This document shows, piece by piece, positions 62,285-64,000 of a stretch of 64,000 bases of DNA (position 1 is its first letter; each line of letters starts with the position of its first letter). The notes beneath the pieces are model-generated. The model did no database searches. It worked only from the letters and a program-made list of their open reading frames with translations, and was not told the origin of the DNA. Source of the stretch: Megachile rotundata (taxonomy: Eukaryota; Arthropoda; Insecta; Hymenoptera; Megachilidae); the NCBI RefSeq assembly GCF_050947335.1, contig NC_134991.1, positions 682,001 through 746,000 of the forward strand. The letters are read 5' to 3'. The position numbers and the translations under genes are program-made.

Positions 62285-64000
62285 AAGGCCGAAATCCAAA
62301 GGGCCGAAATTCCAAAGGTTGAAATTCCAAAGATCGACATACCAAAGGCCGAGATCCAAAAGGCCGAAATCCCAAAGGCTGAAATCCCAAGGGCCGAAAT
62401 CCCAAAGGCCGAAATCCCAAAGGCCGAAATCCCAAAGGCCCAAATCCCATGGGCCGAAATCCCGAAGGTCGAAATCCAAAAGACCGAAATCTCAAAGGCC
62501 GAAATCCCAAAGGCCGAAATCCTAAAGGCCGAAACCCCAAAGGTCGAAATCCCAAAGGCCGAAATCCCAAAGGCCGAAATCCCAAAGGCCGAAATCCCAA
62601 AGGCCGAAATCACAATGGCCGATATCCTAAAGCCGGAAATTCCAAAGGACGAAATCTCAAACGCCGAAATCCCAAAGGCCGAAATCCCAGAGGCCGAAAT
62701 CCCGACGGCCGAAATCCCTAAGGCCGAAATCCCGAATGTCGAAATCCCGAGAACGAAATCCCGAAAGATGAATTCCCAAAAGGCCGAAATCCCAAGGTCC
62801 GAAATCCCAAGAGCCGAAATCCCATAGGCCGAAATCCCAAGGGTCCAAATCCCAACGGTCGAAATCCCAAAGGCCGATATCCCAAGTGCCCATATCCCAA
62901 GGGCCGAAATCCCAAGGGCCGAAATCCCAAAGTCCGAAATCCCAAGGCCAAAATACCAAAGGCCGAAATCCCAAAGGCCGAAATCCCAAAGGCCGAAATC
63001 CCAAAGGCCGAAATCCCAAATGCCGAAATCCCAAAGGCCGAAATCCCAAAGGCCGCAATCCCAAGGGCCGGAATCCCAAGGGTCGAAATCCCAAACGGCG
63101 AAATCCCAATGCCGAAATACCAATGGATGAACTCCCAAAAGGCCGAAATCCCAAAGGTCGAAATCCCAAAGGCCGAAATCCCAAAGGCCGAAATCCCAAG
63201 GCCGAAATACCAATGGATGAATTCCCAAAAGGCCGAAATCCCAAAGGATGAAATCTCAAAGGCCGAAATCCCAAAGGCCGAAATCCCAAAGGCCGCAATC
63301 CCAAGGGCCGGAATCCAAAGGGACGAAATCCCAAAGGCCGAAATCCAAAGGGCCGAAATCCCAAAGGCTGAAACTCCAAAGACCGAAATTTCAAAGGCCG
63401 AAATCCTAAAGGCTGAAATCCCAAAGCCCGAAATCCAAAGGGCCGAAATCCGAAAGGTTGAAATTCCAAAGATCGACATACCAAAGGCCGAAATCCCAAA
63501 GGCCGAAATCCGAAAGACTGAAATCCCAAGGGCCGAAATCCCAAAGGCCGAAATCCCAAAGGCCCAAATCCCAAGGGCCGAAATCCCGAAGGTCGAAATC
63601 CAAAAGACCGAAATCTCAAAGGCCGAAATCCCAAAGGCCGAAATCGCAAAGGCCGAAATCCAAATGGCCGAAATCCCAACGCTGAAATTCCAAAGACCGA
63701 TATCCCAAAGGCCGAAATCACAAGGGCGAAATCCCGAAGGCCGAAATCCCAAAGGCCGAAATGCCAAAGGCTGAAATTCGAAAGCCTGAAATCCCAACGA
63801 CCGAAATCCAAAGACCCGAAATCCCAAAGGCCGAAATCCCAAAGGCCGAAATCCCAAAGGCCGAAATCACAATGGCCGATATCCTAAAGCCGGAAATTCC
63901 AAAGGACGAAATCTCAAACGCTGAAATCCCAAAGGCCGAAATCCCAGTGGCCGAAATCCCAACAGCCGAAATCCCTAAGGCCGAAATCCCGAATGTCGAA
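62285..64000. repeat. D/C mosaic block cut by the window end
   Basis: The first part (to about 62,520) follows 58,290-58,560. The middle carries a C-type module with CCCGAAAGATGAATTCCC (about 62,757). The last 825 bp repeat 58,866-59,705. The array continues past the window edge. Confidence 0.85.

Larger units (their letters stand above)
1..64000. repeat. 15-bp satellite/minisatellite array filling the window
   Basis: Every stretch I read resolves into diverged copies of a 15-bp unit, CCCAAAGGCCGAAAT on the + strand. Most units are exactly 15 bp; 14-bp and 16-bp units occur at recurring places. Consensus composition is A 6, C 5, G 3, T 1, so the + strand is A/C-rich and very poor in T. Each unit carries one GGCC (HaeIII) site and one CpG. 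Frequent variants are GGCTG or GGTCG for GGCCG, ATTCC or ATACC for ATCCC, GATAT or GACAT for GAAAT, and AACGCC for AAGGCC. Variants are not scattered at random: neighbouring variant units travel together in blocks of hundreds to thousands of bases. No non-repetitive interval longer than a few units was seen. The genomic role and host are not determinable from the sequence. Confidence 0.99.

Noticed and set aside
1..64000. Genuine protein genes in the many long open frames
   Set aside because: The stop-free 15-mer opens all six frames by construction. Frames change repeat phase without stopping, overlap antisense along their full length, and are differently bounded in near-identical DNA copies. 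No domain, start context or intron signal is visible.
1..64000. CRISPR array
   Set aside because: Units are contiguous 15-mers without unique spacers of regular length, and no cas-like gene is present.
1..64000. Centromere protein B box
   Set aside because: TTCG occurs once per - strand unit, but the rest of the 17-bp box (A at position 10 and the CGGG core) does not line up in the consensus or in the variants I checked.
1..64000. Phased A-tract DNA bending
   Set aside because: AAA tracts fall every 7-8 bases (15-bp period), not every 10-11, so bends would largely cancel.
1..64000. Mobile element or viral sequence inside the array
   Set aside because: No terminal repeats, target-site duplications, polymerase or integrase motifs, or non-15-mer stretches were found at block junctions.
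1..64000. Species assignment
   Set aside because: I do not recognise the monomer as a published satellite and nothing else in the window is taxonomically informative, so I name no organism.

Overview
The whole 64-kb window is one uninterrupted tandem-repeat array. The basic unit is 15 bp, CCCAAAGGCCGAAAT on the + strand (ATTTCGGCCTTTGGG on the - strand), present in roughly 4,200-4,300 diverged copies. I found no unique sequence, transposon, RNA gene, promoter, terminator or credible protein gene. Both window edges lie inside the array, so its true length is unknown. An array this long with a megarepeat hierarchy suggests a eukaryotic satellite block (heterochromatin, centromere-proximal, subtelomeric or sex-chromosome-like). 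The sequence itself does not identify the organism or chromosomal position, and I do not recognise the monomer as a named satellite.

The array is not a simple homogeneous satellite. Units vary, and the variants are linked into long higher-order repeats (HORs) that recur in the same order. By eye I separate five block families. A carries a strongly diverged 147-bp landmark (five copies). B has recurrent TAA/ATG hinge units and a 1,184-bp tandem duplication. C is marked by GAACGATGAATTCCC units and AGCCGGAAATTCC. D is a mosaic that follows C. M is marked by CAATTGATGAATTC and CGAACGCCG units. The approximate layout is A (1-6,420), B (6,421-16,900), C (16,901-20,215), D (20,216-25,014), M (25,015-29,785), D piece (29,786-30,503), M (30,504-34,785), A (34,786-37,230), B (37,231-40,330), M (40,331-44,690), A (44,691-46,530), B (46,531-52,430), C (52,431-57,402), D/C mosaic (57,403-64,000). 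Thus an A-B-C-D super-block occurs at the left and again at the right, with an M-rich centre and a truncated A-B copy between. Block edges are estimates good to tens of bases.

Events of several ages can be seen. A 1,006-bp tandem duplication at 41,350-43,361 appears identical base for base. A 1,184-bp tandem duplication at 8,305-10,672 shows only two differences that I noticed. Long-distance copies, such as 13,501-15,080 and 50,641-52,220, look above 99% identical. Many shifts between copies are whole multiples of 15 bp (690 = 46 units; 37,140 = 2,476 units), but several are one to three bases off (1,184, 1,006, 2,308, 2,862).

The consensus unit has no stop codon in any of the six frames and its length is a multiple of three, so long open frames (up to 814 codons) cover both strands almost everywhere. 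These frames pass through all three repeat phases and overlap antisense to each other, so I treat them as by-products of the repeat and not as genes. Points worth a second look are the linked 14/15/16-bp unit module, the TAA-to-ATG hinge, the regular G-run spacing on the - strand, the CpG in every unit, and the super-HOR organisation.
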